A DNA stretch of 49,188 nt from Deltaproteobacteria bacterium (GTDB lineage Bacteria; Desulfobacterota; JAFDED01). The stretch is from assembly GCA_019310535.1 (NCBI GenBank), contig JAFDED010000063.1:1-49188 (forward strand), read 5' to 3'. The position numbers were made by a program, and so were the translations under genes. This document shows positions 33,244 through 41,972 of the stretch, in pieces. Within the stretch, counting starts at the first letter, position 1; each line of letters starts with the position of its first letter. Below the pieces are notes generated by a model that saw only the letters and a list, made by a program, of their open reading frames with translations, was not told the DNA's origin and ran no database searches.

Positions 33244-34374
33244 ATGTTCGAGCGCATCAAGCATATGATCATCAAGGAGTTCATCCAGATCTTTCGCGAC
33301 CCGAGGATGAGGTTTGTCATCTTTCTCCCTCCCATCATCCAGGTGTTCATTTTCGGATATGCCGTGTCCACGGACGTCAGGCACGTTGCCACTGCGGTTC
33401 ACGACCTTGACAACAGCGTAGCCAGCCGGGAACTGATAGCCCGGTTCGAGAAGTCGGGGTATTTCGACATCGTGGAGCACGTCGGCAACGAAGGCCGTGT
33501 CCGCGAGTTGATCGACCGCGGCGAGGTACAAGCCCTTCTCCGTATGAACAAGGGCTTCGGAAATGATCTGCTGGCTGGGAGGACTGCGCAGCTTCAGGTA
33601 ATCGTGGACGGAACAGACTCCAACACGGCCAGGATTGTGCTCAATTACAGTGCAAATATCGCCGGGCAATTTTCGCAAAAGGTCTTGACCACCCGGTTCA
33701 CCCGTTTGAAAGGCTCGGCCCGGGAACCCGGGCGGGTGGAGATGCAAACGCGTGCCTGGTTCAACGAGAATTTGGAGAGCCGTAACTTCTATGTTCCCGG
33801 CGTGATCGCCATGGTTGTGATGCTTATCACCTTGCTGCTCACCAGCATGGCCGTTGTGCGTGAGAAGGAGACCGGCACCATGGAACAGCTCATTGTTACG
33901 CCCATCACACCTATAGAGTTCATTCTCGGCAAGACCGTGCCTTTTGCCCTCATCGGTTTCATCGACGTGCTATTGGTCGCCCTGGTGGGTGTGTTCTGGT
34001 TCGAGATCCCCATTCGGGGAAACCTGCTGTTGCTCTTCCTGTCCACCGCCCTCTTTCTGATGACCACGCTGGGTATAGGCCTCTTCATCTCAACGGTCAG
34101 CCGAACCCAGCAGCAGGCGATGATGAGCGTCTTTTTCTTTTTCTTTCCGGCGATTCTCCTGTCGGGTTTCATGTTCCCCATCGCCAATATGCCGGAGGCC
34201 GTCCAGTGGATTACCTACTTGAATCCGCTCCGGTATTTTCTGGTGATAATCCGCGGCATCTTCCTCAAAGGGGTGGGAGCGGGCATCCTCTGGCAGCACA
34301 TGGCGGCGCTGGCCGTGATGGGCCTCATCACGTTGTGGCTGGCTTCGAGAAGAGTCCAAAAGACTATTGCCTGA
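33244..34374 (+). CDS. ABC-2 type permease (YbhR-like)
   Basis: The second membrane subunit of the pump, 376 residues, paralogous to the preceding gene. It has an N-terminal helix (FVIFLPPIIQVFIFGYAVST), a periplasmic loop (VIVDGTDSNTARIVLNYSAN) and EKETGTMEQLIVTPITPIEF. Five C-terminal helices with SGFMFPIANMPEAVQWITYL end the protein. It begins two bases after the previous stop, with GGAG upstream. It is the last gene of the operon; the convergent tatD gene ends only 20 bases downstream and I see no hairpin terminator between them. Confidence 0.92.
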   Translation: MFERIKHMIIKEFIQIFRDPRMRFVIFLPPIIQVFIFGYAVSTDVRHVATAVHDLDNSVASRELIARFEKSGYFDIVEHVGNEGRVRELIDRGEVQALLRMNKGFGNDLLAGRTAQLQVIVDGTDSNTARIVLNYSANIAGQFSQKVLTTRFTRLKGSAREPGRVEMQTRAWFNENLESRNFYVPGVIAMVVMLITLLLTSMAVVREKETGTMEQLIVTPITPIEFILGKTVPFALIGFIDVLLVALVGVFWFEIPIRGNLLLLFLSTALFLMTTLGIGLFISTVSRTQQQAMMSVFFFFFPAILLSGFMFPIANMPEAVQWITYLNPLRYFLVIIRGIFLKGVGAGILWQHMAALAVMGLITLWLASRRVQKTIA

Positions 34375-34393
34375 ACACTGAAGGTTATTTTTT

Positions 34394-35209
34394 TCAATTT
34401 CCGATACCAAAAAGATACCGCACATTTCTGGAAGTAATCCGGGCTACTTCCGCCACCGTACAGTGGTGTAGTAGTGCCAAGGTTTCCGCAACCCTGACCA
34501 CGTTGGCCGGCTCATTTCGACGCTGGCGGCCCCTCAAAGGTTCGGGAGTCAGATACGGGCAATCCGTCTCCACAAGAATCTTTTCCAGGGGGACCCCGGC
34601 TATCACCCGACGCAGATTTTCGTTTCGGGAATAGGTAATGGTGCCCGGCACGGAAATGTAAAATCCCATGGAGAGACAGGCCTCTGCCGCGGCCGGATCA
34701 CCCGAAAAGCAATGGATCACCCCCCGAAGGCGCCCTTCCCCCTCGTATTTTAAAATCTCCAGAGTTTCCTTATGGGCTTCGCGGTCATGAATTATGGCGG
34801 GGATCTCCATATCCAGGGCGATTCTGAGCTGGCGGCGGAAAACTTCTATCTGCACGGGCCTCGGGGATCGGTCTCGATAAAAATCGAGACCCATCTCTCC
34901 CACTGCCACCACTTTTCGGTTCTTCAACGCCGCTTTTAACTGTTCAAACATCTCATCTCCGACACCAGAGGCATAATGAGGATGAATTCCCAGGGCACTA
35001 TATACCTCAGCATATCTCCGGGCGACTCTCAGGGCCGCCTCCCAATCTGACGGGTGCGTTCCTACTGTAAGAAAATACCGCACCCCGGCCTTCCTGGCCC
35101 TCTGGATTACTTCTTGCCGATCTTCATCAAAATCCGGCATCTCCAGATGACTATGGGAATCAATGAGATATGGTTCTTCTTCATTTTGAAGATAACCTTT
35201 CTTTTCCAC
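34394..35209 (-). CDS. tatD: TatD-family metal-dependent deoxyribonuclease
   Basis: TatD-type enzymes are two-metal amidohydrolase-fold hydrolases that act as 3'-5' exonucleases on DNA and RNA. The 271-residue protein has LIDSHSHLEMP (HxH metal site), VGEMGLDFYR (bridging glutamate), IIHDREA, VIHCFSG and VETDCPYLTPEPLRG (catalytic aspartate), all in family order. The start is GTG at 35209, with GGAGGAG about eight bases before. It stands alone, convergent to the efflux operon. Upstream lies a 720-base gap with repeats. Confidence 0.94.
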   Translation of the reverse strand: MEKKGYLQNEEEPYLIDSHSHLEMPDFDEDRQEVIQRARKAGVRYFLTVGTHPSDWEAALRVARRYAEVYSALGIHPHYASGVGDEMFEQLKAALKNRKVVAVGEMGLDFYRDRSPRPVQIEVFRRQLRIALDMEIPAIIHDREAHKETLEILKYEGEGRLRGVIHCFSGDPAAAEACLSMGFYISVPGTITYSRNENLRRVIAGVPLEKILVETDCPYLTPEPLRGRQRRNEPANVVRVAETLALLHHCTVAEVARITSRNVRYLFGIGN

Positions 35210-35456
35210 TATTCACTCCTCCGCGGTTTCATTTCATAATCCTAATCTATGATGGTTGCATCAATATCAGTCATTTCTTCCTCAAAGCAGCCATGGTTTA
35301 GATTATTTCACTTGATCTCATAAGGCCGTTTTTGCTATTGTATAATTAGAAAATGTCTCAGGATTGTGACATGGGTTGTGTCCAAAATACCATTGAATTA
35401 TTTCCCCCCGCCCCCGCTTGCGGGAAAGTTTCATTGTGAGGCGGTTCCAACGATAG

Positions 35457-35476
35457 GGGCGCATCGCGATGCGCCC
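35457..35476. repeat. Perfect 20-base palindrome (REP-like)
   Basis: GGGCGCATCGCGATGCGCCC lies in the tatD-ilvD gap (35210-35930). With its flanks (ATAGG before, TTAC after) it resembles GTAGGGGCG...CGCCCCTAC palindromes found in many copies between genes in various bacteria. Copy number cannot be judged here. In the rest of the gap I see no supported gene; ORFs at 35366-35587, 35431-35679 and 35553-35738 carry no recognised domain. Confidence 0.55.
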
Positions 35477-35499
35477 TTACAAAATCCCCCCTCACCCCA

Positions 35500-35519
35500 C
35501 CCTCTCTCCCCTGAGAGGG
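35500..35519. repeat. Second hairpin in the tatD-ilvD gap
   Basis: CCCTCTC, loop TCCCCT, GAGAGGG: a seven-pair stem 24 bases after the palindrome. The preceding CCCCTCACCCCAC is a low-complexity run that often accompanies this kind of repeat. No T run follows, so it is not a clear terminator. Confidence 0.45.
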
Positions 35520-35930
35520 TGTCGATAAATGAGATTTGCATGAATTCGGTCATTGAAAAATCATCTCGTAGACGAGGGGGGTCTTGAGGGGATTGGGTTT
35601 GCTCTGATTTTATTGGAAAACGACAAACATTTCTTCGCCCGAATCGTTGTAGCTGCCCACCAAGTTCAAGTGGGTCCACTATTTTTAGATCAACGGGCGC
35701 CGTTCAAGCTGTCGCTATTGCGCGCCAATATGAAATGACACCGGGATGAAACGGTTTTGAGCGGTTCCCGAAGGGACTATTCTTTGGTTTCCTGTGGACG
35801 GCGTTCTTTCACTCCTGGATGCCAGCGGCTCGGAGAGAGTTGCTCGTAATTATCGGCTTGAGTGATGGGCTTTTGAAGCACGGTAACAATCTTATAGATT
35901 AAAGATTAAGGAAAAGAAAGGGATAGTAAA

Positions 35931-37592
35931 ATGCGCAGCGACATCGTGAAGAAAGGGATTAAAAGGGCGCCTCATCGCAGTCTATTCAAAGCCATGGGAT
36001 ATCTTGACCGCGAGATCGAAAGCCCGCTGGTGGGCATTGCCAACTCCGCCAGCGAGATCATTCCGGGGCACATCCATCTGGATCGCATCAGCGAGGCGGT
36101 GAAAACGGGAGTCCGTTTAGGCGGAGGCACGCCGATTGAGTTTTCCACCATAGGAATTTGCGATGGAATAGCCATGGGTCATCAGGGGATGCATTCAGTT
36201 CTTTCCAGCCGCGAACTTATCGCGGATTCCATTGAGCTGATGGTCAATGCTCACGGGTTTGACGCTCTGGTGCTGATACCCAACTGCGACAAGATCACAC
36301 CCGGCATGCTTATGGCTGCTCTGCGGTTGAACATTCCTGCAGTGGTGGTCAGCGGCGGGCCCATGATGGCTGGAAGATTTCAGGGCCGGGATGTAGACCT
36401 TGCTAGCGTTTACGAGGCAGTGGGCGAGGTACAGGTGGGAAATAGATCGCAGGAGGATCTCCGGGAGATGGAGGACTGGGCCTGTCCCGGCTGCGGATCA
36501 TGCGCGGGCATGTTCACCGCCAATTCCATGAACTGTATGACCGAGGTGCTGGGGCTCGGGCTTCCAGGCAACGGGACCATTCCTGCGGTCCATGCAGCCA
36601 GGGTTCGCCTTGCAAAGCAGGCGGGCGTGGTAGTAATGGATCTTCTCAAAAAAAACATGCTCCCCCGTCACATCGCCACTGAGGCAGCGTTTCGAAACGC
36701 TATCGCCGTGGACATGGCCTTGGGGTGTTCCACCAACACGGTCCTGCATCTGCCTGCCATTGCCCACGAAGCGGGATTGACCCTTGAGCTTTCCGAGTTT
36801 CACAACATTAGCAAGAAGACACCTCATCTGGTGAACCTGAGTCCTGCAGGACCTCACCGCCTCCACCAGCTTGACGAAGCCGGAGGGGTTCCGGCGGTCA
36901 TGGCGGAGCTTGCCCGGAGAGATCTGCTCCATCTCTCCGTGATGACCGTTACCGGAAAGACGCTTGCAGAAAACCTTCACGGCGTTGAGATCAAAGACCC
37001 CGGTGTTATCCGAACCATGGAAAATCCATATCACGACGAGGGTGGGATTGCGATTCTCCACGGCGACCTCGCACCTGACGGTGCCGTTGTGAAGCAATCG
37101 GCCGTGGCGCCGGAAATGTTGGTGAACACCGGGAGGGCGCGCTGCTTCGATTCCGAAGAAGCGGCCATTGAAGCTATACTCAGCGGGCGGATCCGGAAAG
37201 GCCACGTGGTGGTCATTCGCTATGAAGGTCCGCGGGGTGGGCCGGGAATGCGCGAGATGCTGGCACCTACCTCCGTCATTGTGGGCATGGGGCTGGATCG
37301 CGATGTGTCCCTCATAACTGATGGACGATTTTCAGGTGCCTCGCGGGGGGCGGCCATCGGACACGTCTCCCCCGAAGCCGCCGAAGGCGGCCCCATTGGC
37401 CTTGTGGAAGATGACGACCCCATCACCATAGATATCCCCAATCGTTTACTCACGATAGGAATTTCAGAAGAGATGCTGAATCAACGACGTAAAAAATGGC
37501 ACCCTCCAGAGCCAAAGATCAAGGAGGGATACCTCTACCGTTACTCTCGGATGGTCACATCAGCAAGCACCGGAGCTATTCTGAAGATATGA
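35931..37592 (+). CDS. ilvD: Dihydroxy-acid dehydratase
   Basis: It dehydrates 2,3-dihydroxy-isovalerate and 2,3-dihydroxy-3-methylvalerate to the 2-oxoacids that lead to valine, leucine and isoleucine. The 553-residue protein has Fe-S ligands at Cys119 ([11 protein letters not shown]) and Cys191 ([16 protein letters not shown]). [19 protein letters not shown] and the C-terminal TSASTGA (catalytic serine) are also present. Where [2Fe-2S] enzymes have a third Cys, this one has PGHIHL, as in the oxygen-sensitive E. coli enzyme. A 4Fe-4S cluster is therefore likely, fitting an anaerobe; this is inference. No other ilv genes are nearby. I see no convincing leader peptide or T-box upstream. Confidence 0.96.
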   Translation: MRSDIVKKGIKRAPHRSLFKAMGYLDREIESPLVGIANSASEIIPGHIHLDRISEAVKTGVRLGGGTPIEFSTIGICDGIAMGHQGMHSVLSSRELIADSIELMVNAHGFDALVLIPNCDKITPGMLMAALRLNIPAVVVSGGPMMAGRFQGRDVDLASVYEAVGEVQVGNRSQEDLREMEDWACPGCGSCAGMFTANSMNCMTEVLGLGLPGNGTIPAVHAARVRLAKQAGVVVMDLLKKNMLPRHIATEAAFRNAIAVDMALGCSTNTVLHLPAIAHEAGLTLELSEFHNISKKTPHLVNLSPAGPHRLHQLDEAGGVPAVMAELARRDLLHLSVMTVTGKTLAENLHGVEIKDPGVIRTMENPYHDEGGIAILHGDLAPDGAVVKQSAVAPEMLVNTGRARCFDSEEAAIEAILSGRIRKGHVVVIRYEGPRGGPGMREMLAPTSVIVGMGLDRDVSLITDGRFSGASRGAAIGHVSPEAAEGGPIGLVEDDDPITIDIPNRLLTIGISEEMLNQRRKKWHPPEPKIKEGYLYRYSRMVTSASTGAILKI

Positions 37593-37600
37593 ACCGAAGA

Positions 37601-37614
37601 GGAAAACGTTTTCC
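37601..37614. repeat. Perfect palindrome after ilvD
   Basis: GGAAAACGTTTTCC lies 10 bases after the ilvD stop, followed by a tandem GGCAGGAT/GGGCAGGAT. Similar GCAGGAT-type strings are common between genes in many bacteria. The rest of the 175-base gap to the next gene has no supported gene. Confidence 0.4.
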
Positions 37615-37767
37615 GGCAGGATGGGCAGGATAAATATCCGGTTTGTAAAATCCTATTCATTACGGTATCCTGTCAAGAATTCGCGTATCTCTGGTTCGTT
37701 TTAGCACTCAATTTCATGTAATTGCCCCACCATGCCCGGGTTTTAGAAGGCTTAACCATAAAAGACC

Positions 37768-38778
37768 ATGCATGAGGCGCTGTTGTACAATAAAAAGGAC
37801 GGGCAGAAAGTCCAATGTTACCTGTGCCGGCACGGGTGCGTCATTGAGAGCGGTCGGCGCGGTATATGCGCGGTGCGGGAAAACCGCGAAGGCACTTTGT
37901 ACAGCCTTGTTTACGGTGAGATCATCTCTACCGCCGTGGACCCCATAGAGAAAAAGCCCCTCTTCCACGTACACCCCGGTTCCCGATCATTTTCCATTGC
38001 CACGGTGGGGTGTAATTTCCGCTGCCTCTTTTGCCAGAACTCCGAGATTTCCCAGCTTCCGCGGGAGCAGGGACGCATTTTCGGCAAAAGCACTCAGCCC
38101 GGCGATATTGTAGATATGGCCCGGCGCACTGGATGCAAGAGCATCGCATATACATACACGGAACCCACCATTTCCTTTGAATTTAATTTAGAAACGGCGA
38201 ATCTGGCGAATGCCAAGGGAATACGCAACGTCTTCGTCACCAACGGCTACATGTCCCGGGAAGCGATCCAAATGATTTCGCCGTATCTGGATGCCGCGAA
38301 TGTTGATCTGAAAGCTTTCACCGATGAGTTCTACACCAAACAATGCGGAGCGCGCTTGCAAGGGGTGCTGGACAGCCTGCGCCTGATGAAGGAGATGGGA
38401 ATCTGGATCGAGGTCACAACCCTGATGATCCCAGGTCTGAACGACTCTCCCCGTGAGGCGGAGCGAATAGCACGATTTATTTTTGAGCTGGGCCCCGAGG
38501 TCCCCTGGCACATCAGTCGCTTCCACCCCATGTACCGTCTCATGGACCGCCCTCCCACGCCGTTGCATACCATTAAGCGGGCCAGAGAAATCGGACTGAA
38601 AATCGGTCTGCGTTATGTCTATACAGGAAATATACCCGGAGATGAAGGTGAACACACCTTCTGCCATGTGTGCGGCCATCTCTTGGTGGAGAGGCTTGGA
38701 TTTTCCATTCGAAATAATCTAATCAGCGACACTCGGTGTTCCCGCTGTGGAACCGCTGTTGCCGGAATAGACGTGTAA
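37768..38778 (+). CDS. amrS: AmrS-type radical SAM enzyme
   Basis: A member of the AmmeMemoRadiSam radical SAM family, 336 residues. The radical SAM cluster site is CNFRCLFC (Cys82, Cys86, Cys89), preceded by a Cys-rich N-terminus (CYLCRHGC, then GICAVREN) that is typical of the family. The C-terminal tail has two CxxC pairs (FCHVCGH and RCSRCGTA), probably a zinc ribbon. It also has YTEPTISFEF and HISRFHPMYRL. The usual partners (Memo-like and AMMECR1 proteins) are not visible in the window. The substrate is not established from sequence. The gene starts a run with apeB and rfaE1. Confidence 0.88.
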   Translation: MHEALLYNKKDGQKVQCYLCRHGCVIESGRRGICAVRENREGTLYSLVYGEIISTAVDPIEKKPLFHVHPGSRSFSIATVGCNFRCLFCQNSEISQLPREQGRIFGKSTQPGDIVDMARRTGCKSIAYTYTEPTISFEFNLETANLANAKGIRNVFVTNGYMSREAIQMISPYLDAANVDLKAFTDEFYTKQCGARLQGVLDSLRLMKEMGIWIEVTTLMIPGLNDSPREAERIARFIFELGPEVPWHISRFHPMYRLMDRPPTPLHTIKRAREIGLKIGLRYVYTGNIPGDEGEHTFCHVCGHLLVERLGFSIRNNLISDTRCSRCGTAVAGIDV

Positions 38779-38828
38779 TGCCAATTCATCCTCAAGTGCT
38801 GGGATGCAAAGAAACTATAGGTGATACG

Positions 38829-40286
38829 ATGACACAAAATAACATAGCCAACGAGTTGGATAAAAAAGAACAACAAAAGGAAACAGATGCACTGAAGAAA
38901 AAGCTTTTTTTTCAGGGCGAACTGGCATGGGATCGCATGCTCGAGCAGGACCGAACCGCGGCATATGATTTTTGCGATGGATACAAAGAGTTTCTGGATC
39001 GAGCCAAAACAGAGCGGGAAGCAGCCGCCGAGATCGTCCGTCATGTGGAAGGGAAAGGTTTTCGCCCCCTGCGTCCTGAATCGGACGGCGGCCCCAATGT
39101 CTATGCGATTAATCGAAAAAAAAACGCAGCACTGGCGGTCCTCGGGCGCAAACCCCTGGAGGAAGGACTCCGCATTATCGTTTCTCACATCGATTCGCCC
39201 CGCCTGGACCTGAAGCAAAATCCGCTGTATGAGGAAGTCGAACTGGCTTTCCTCAAAACACATTATTACGGGGGGATAAAAAAATACCAGTGGGTGGCCC
39301 GGCCGCTGGCCCTTCATGGCGTGTTGATTCGCGGGGACGGAAGCTCCCTGGACATTCGCATCGGCGAGGAAGAGGGAGAGCCGGTTTTGACCATTTTGGA
39401 TCTGCTGCCCCATTTGGCCCGCAATGCCCAGTACAATAAGAAACTTCCGGATGCCATTATTGGAGAAAAGCTCAACGCCCTTGTTGCCGCCCTACCCTTT
39501 CCGGATAAAGACGCAAAGGAGCGGTTCAAGTTGCAACTTCTTCAACGTCTTCATGAAATGTACAACCTGGTGGAAGAAGATTTTATCAGCGCCGAGCTCG
39601 AACTTGTGCCCGCGGGAAGGGCCCGGGACGTGGGATTGGATCGGAGCATGGTCGGGGCATACGGGCAGGATGACCGCGTATGTGCCTATTGTTCTATGCA
39701 GGCGCTGCTGGACACAGAATCACCCCCGGAAACAATTCTGGCCCTGTTCATGGACAAGGAGGAAATCGGGAGCGAGGGCAACACCAGCGGGAAATCCCGC
39801 TTCATGGAAGACGTTGTGGTCGATCTGTTCAGGATGGCGGGGGCCGCCCCTGAGGAATATCTTGTCAGGAAAGCCCTGATGAATTCCAGGGCGCTGTCTG
39901 CCGATGTCAATGGGGCCATGGATCCGGATTATCAGGAAGTTCACGAAAAGCGCAACGCAGCCAAAATGGGCTATGGAGTGTGCATAACCAAGTTCACCGG
40001 CTCCGGCGGAAAATACAATTCCAGTGACGCTCACGCCGAGTACATGGGCTGGATCCGACGAATTTTCAACAGCAGCAACGTTGTTTGGCAGACCGGAGAA
40101 TTGGGCAAAGTGGATGAAGGAGGTGGAGGCACACTGGCAAAGTACTTGGCCGAGTATGGCATGGAGATCGTGGATTGCGGCACGGCTTTGCTTTCCATGC
40201 ATTCACCTTTCGAAATTGCGCACAAGGCGGATATATATATGACCTACAAAGCATTTCATGCTTTTTTGAGCGCCCAGAGAGAATAA
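38829..40286 (+). CDS. apeB: M18-family aminopeptidase
   Basis: A cytoplasmic zinc aminopeptidase that removes N-terminal residues, often acidic or hydrophobic ones. The 485-residue protein has the metal-site motifs VSHIDSPRLD (His and Asp), DKEEIGSEG (catalytic and bridging glutamates), SADVNGAMDP and a C-terminal LLSMHSPFEIAHKAD (last metal His). All are in M18 order. I chose the ATG at 38829 (AGGTG six bases before). An ATG at 38778, overlapping the amrS stop as TAATG, would add 17 residues and would hint at coupled translation. Confidence 0.93.
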   Translation: MTQNNIANELDKKEQQKETDALKKKLFFQGELAWDRMLEQDRTAAYDFCDGYKEFLDRAKTEREAAAEIVRHVEGKGFRPLRPESDGGPNVYAINRKKNAALAVLGRKPLEEGLRIIVSHIDSPRLDLKQNPLYEEVELAFLKTHYYGGIKKYQWVARPLALHGVLIRGDGSSLDIRIGEEEGEPVLTILDLLPHLARNAQYNKKLPDAIIGEKLNALVAALPFPDKDAKERFKLQLLQRLHEMYNLVEEDFISAELELVPAGRARDVGLDRSMVGAYGQDDRVCAYCSMQALLDTESPPETILALFMDKEEIGSEGNTSGKSRFMEDVVVDLFRMAGAAPEEYLVRKALMNSRALSADVNGAMDPDYQEVHEKRNAAKMGYGVCITKFTGSGGKYNSSDAHAEYMGWIRRIFNSSNVVWQTGELGKVDEGGGGTLAKYLAEYGMEIVDCGTALLSMHSPFEIAHKADIYMTYKAFHAFLSAQRE

Positions 40287-40326
40287 CAGCTTTTGAGGTG
40301 AAATAAATCAATTTTCCTTTATCCGT

Positions 40327-40360
40327 AGGCCTCGGGATGTTGGGATGATGGACGAGGCCT
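40327..40360 (+). promoter_or_regulatory. Hairpin burying the likely rfaE1 ribosome binding site
   Basis: AGGCCTCG (40327-40334) pairs perfectly with CGAGGCCT (40353-40360) across an 18-base loop. The GAGG nearest the right distance for the ATG at 40368 lies inside the 3' arm. Folding of the mRNA would hide it. A terminator is unlikely because no T run follows. Confidence 0.45.
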
Positions 40361-40367
40361 TATCCAG

Positions 40368-41408
40368 ATGAGGATGGCAGCATTGCGATATCGAACCAGG
40401 AATTTGCTCCGTTACCTTGACGGCTTCTCACACACGTGCATTATGGTGGTCGGCGATATCATGATCGACCAGTATATTTGGGGAAAGGTTGATCGAATCT
40501 CTCCGGAGGCCCCGGTGCCGGTGGTGGAAGTGACCTCTGAAAGCTTGCTCCTGGGAGGAGCTGCCAACGTGGTCCACAACATTCATACTCTGGATGCCAA
40601 GTGCTGTGTCTGCGGTGTGGTCGGCAATGATGATATGGGGAAACACGTGATGGGACTCCTGCAGGCGCTGGGAATCGCAAACTCGGGCGTGCTGATCGAG
40701 GAGGATCGCCCCACCACAATAAAAACCCGTGTCATTGCCCACAGCCAGCAGGTGGTCCGCTATGACCGGGAGAGTCGAAAAGAAATATCCGATGCCTCAG
40801 TCGAGCGCTTGATGGCCAACATACGTCACCATATCGACGAGGTGGATGGAGTCATTATCTCCGACTACGGCAAGGGGGTGATCTCGCAGGATCTTCTGAC
40901 CGAATTGTTGAGCTTGGCCAGGGATCGAGGCAAGATTGTAACGGTTGATCCCAAGGTCAGTCACTTCACCGACTATCAGGGGGTGACCGCCATCACTCCC
41001 AATCATCAGGAAGCCGAGCAGGCGGCGGGGATATTCATCCATGATGAGAATTCCTTGATCCGCGCGGGACAGGCGATTCGAGATCGACTCAATTGCGATA
41101 TGGTCCTCATCACCCGCGGAGAGATGGGTATGACGCTGATTGAAAAGGAAAACAAGATCGCCCATATCCCAACTTCGGCGCGGGAGGTGTTCGACGTGAC
41201 GGGTGCGGGGGACACAGTCATTGCGAGCTTCACATTGGCGCTGGCCACAGGGGCGCCGTCCGCAGAGGCGGCCGTCATTTCCAACTTTGCCGCCGGTGCG
41301 GTGGTCGGGGAGATAGGAACAGCCTGCGTGTCCTTAGAAGCATTGAGGGGGGTCATCCGAAGCCGGGGATTAAATAAAGCCGCAAAGATCAGAGGCGGAT
41401 ATCGGTGA
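40368..41408 (+). CDS. rfaE1: D-glycero-beta-D-manno-heptose-7-phosphate kinase
   Basis: It phosphorylates heptose-7-phosphate at C1 on the way to ADP-heptose for lipopolysaccharide core. The 346-residue PfkB-fold kinase has VVGDIMIDQYIWGKVDRISP, PEAPVPVVEV, GGAANVVHNI, SDYGKGVIS and the catalytic DVTGAGDTV. It ends after the kinase domain: the C-terminal adenylyltransferase half found in bifunctional HldE is absent, so a separate RfaE2-type gene should exist elsewhere. An in-frame ATG at 40374 is an alternative start. It may feed the GT9 heptosyltransferase-like protein at 1742-2917. DUF4416 follows 13 bases later. Confidence 0.93.
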   Translation: MRMAALRYRTRNLLRYLDGFSHTCIMVVGDIMIDQYIWGKVDRISPEAPVPVVEVTSESLLLGGAANVVHNIHTLDAKCCVCGVVGNDDMGKHVMGLLQALGIANSGVLIEEDRPTTIKTRVIAHSQQVVRYDRESRKEISDASVERLMANIRHHIDEVDGVIISDYGKGVISQDLLTELLSLARDRGKIVTVDPKVSHFTDYQGVTAITPNHQEAEQAAGIFIHDENSLIRAGQAIRDRLNCDMVLITRGEMGMTLIEKENKIAHIPTSAREVFDVTGAGDTVIASFTLALATGAPSAEAAVISNFAAGAVVGEIGTACVSLEALRGVIRSRGLNKAAKIRGGYR

Positions 41409-41421
41409 TGGAAACGTTTCT

Positions 41422-41958
41422 ATGAGTACTCCGCAAATTCCAAAACCGGTAAAGCTGGTGGCCAGCATCTTGTCCGCCGAACCTCAGCTTCTGGATAGCG
41501 GAATCGAGGAGATGGAGCATTGTTTTGGAGCCGTTGATTTCAGCACCAAGCCGGCGCCGTTCGTGCATACGCGGTATTATTGCGCAGAAATGGGCGGGGG
41601 AATTCATCGTCGTTTCATCGCCTTTCAAACACTGGTCAAACGGGATCGTCTGGCAGAGATCAAGCTGTGTACAAACCGCCTGGAAGAGGCTTTTCGGCTG
41701 CCGGGACGCGGTCGAAGAATAAACATAGACCCTGGATTCATCACACTGGATAACCTGGTTCTCGCAACCGGGAAAAACTTCACCCACCGGATTTACCTCG
41801 GCAGCGGAATATATGCGGACCTCACCTTGATCTATCGCAAGGGAAGCTTTCGCCCCTTGCCGTGGACGTATCCCGATTATGCAGAAAGTTCTGTGGTCCA
41901 CATGTTCAACGAGATCCGCAGTCGCTACCGGGAACAACTTAAAATGCAAACAAACTGA
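41422..41958 (+). CDS. DUF4416 family protein
   Basis: A 178-residue protein of unknown function. It starts MSTPQIPKPVKLVASILSAE and has HTRYYCAEMGGGIHRRFIAF, RINIDPGFITLDNLVLAT and IYADLTLIYRKGSFRPLPWT, as in DUF4416 proteins. These are found mainly in Desulfobacterota and related anaerobes. It has no signal peptide or membrane segment. Its conserved charged and aromatic residues suggest an enzyme or binding protein, but no activity should be assigned. It lies between rfaE1 and yicC with gaps of 13 and 14 bases, so it is part of this operon. Confidence 0.85.
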   Translation: MSTPQIPKPVKLVASILSAEPQLLDSGIEEMEHCFGAVDFSTKPAPFVHTRYYCAEMGGGIHRRFIAFQTLVKRDRLAEIKLCTNRLEEAFRLPGRGRRINIDPGFITLDNLVLATGKNFTHRIYLGSGIYADLTLIYRKGSFRPLPWTYPDYAESSVVHMFNEIRSRYREQLKMQTN

Positions 41959-41972
41959 GACAGGACGAAGAA

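Noticed and set aside
36498..37205. 235-codon minus-strand ORF
   Set aside because: Antisense shadow of ilvD.
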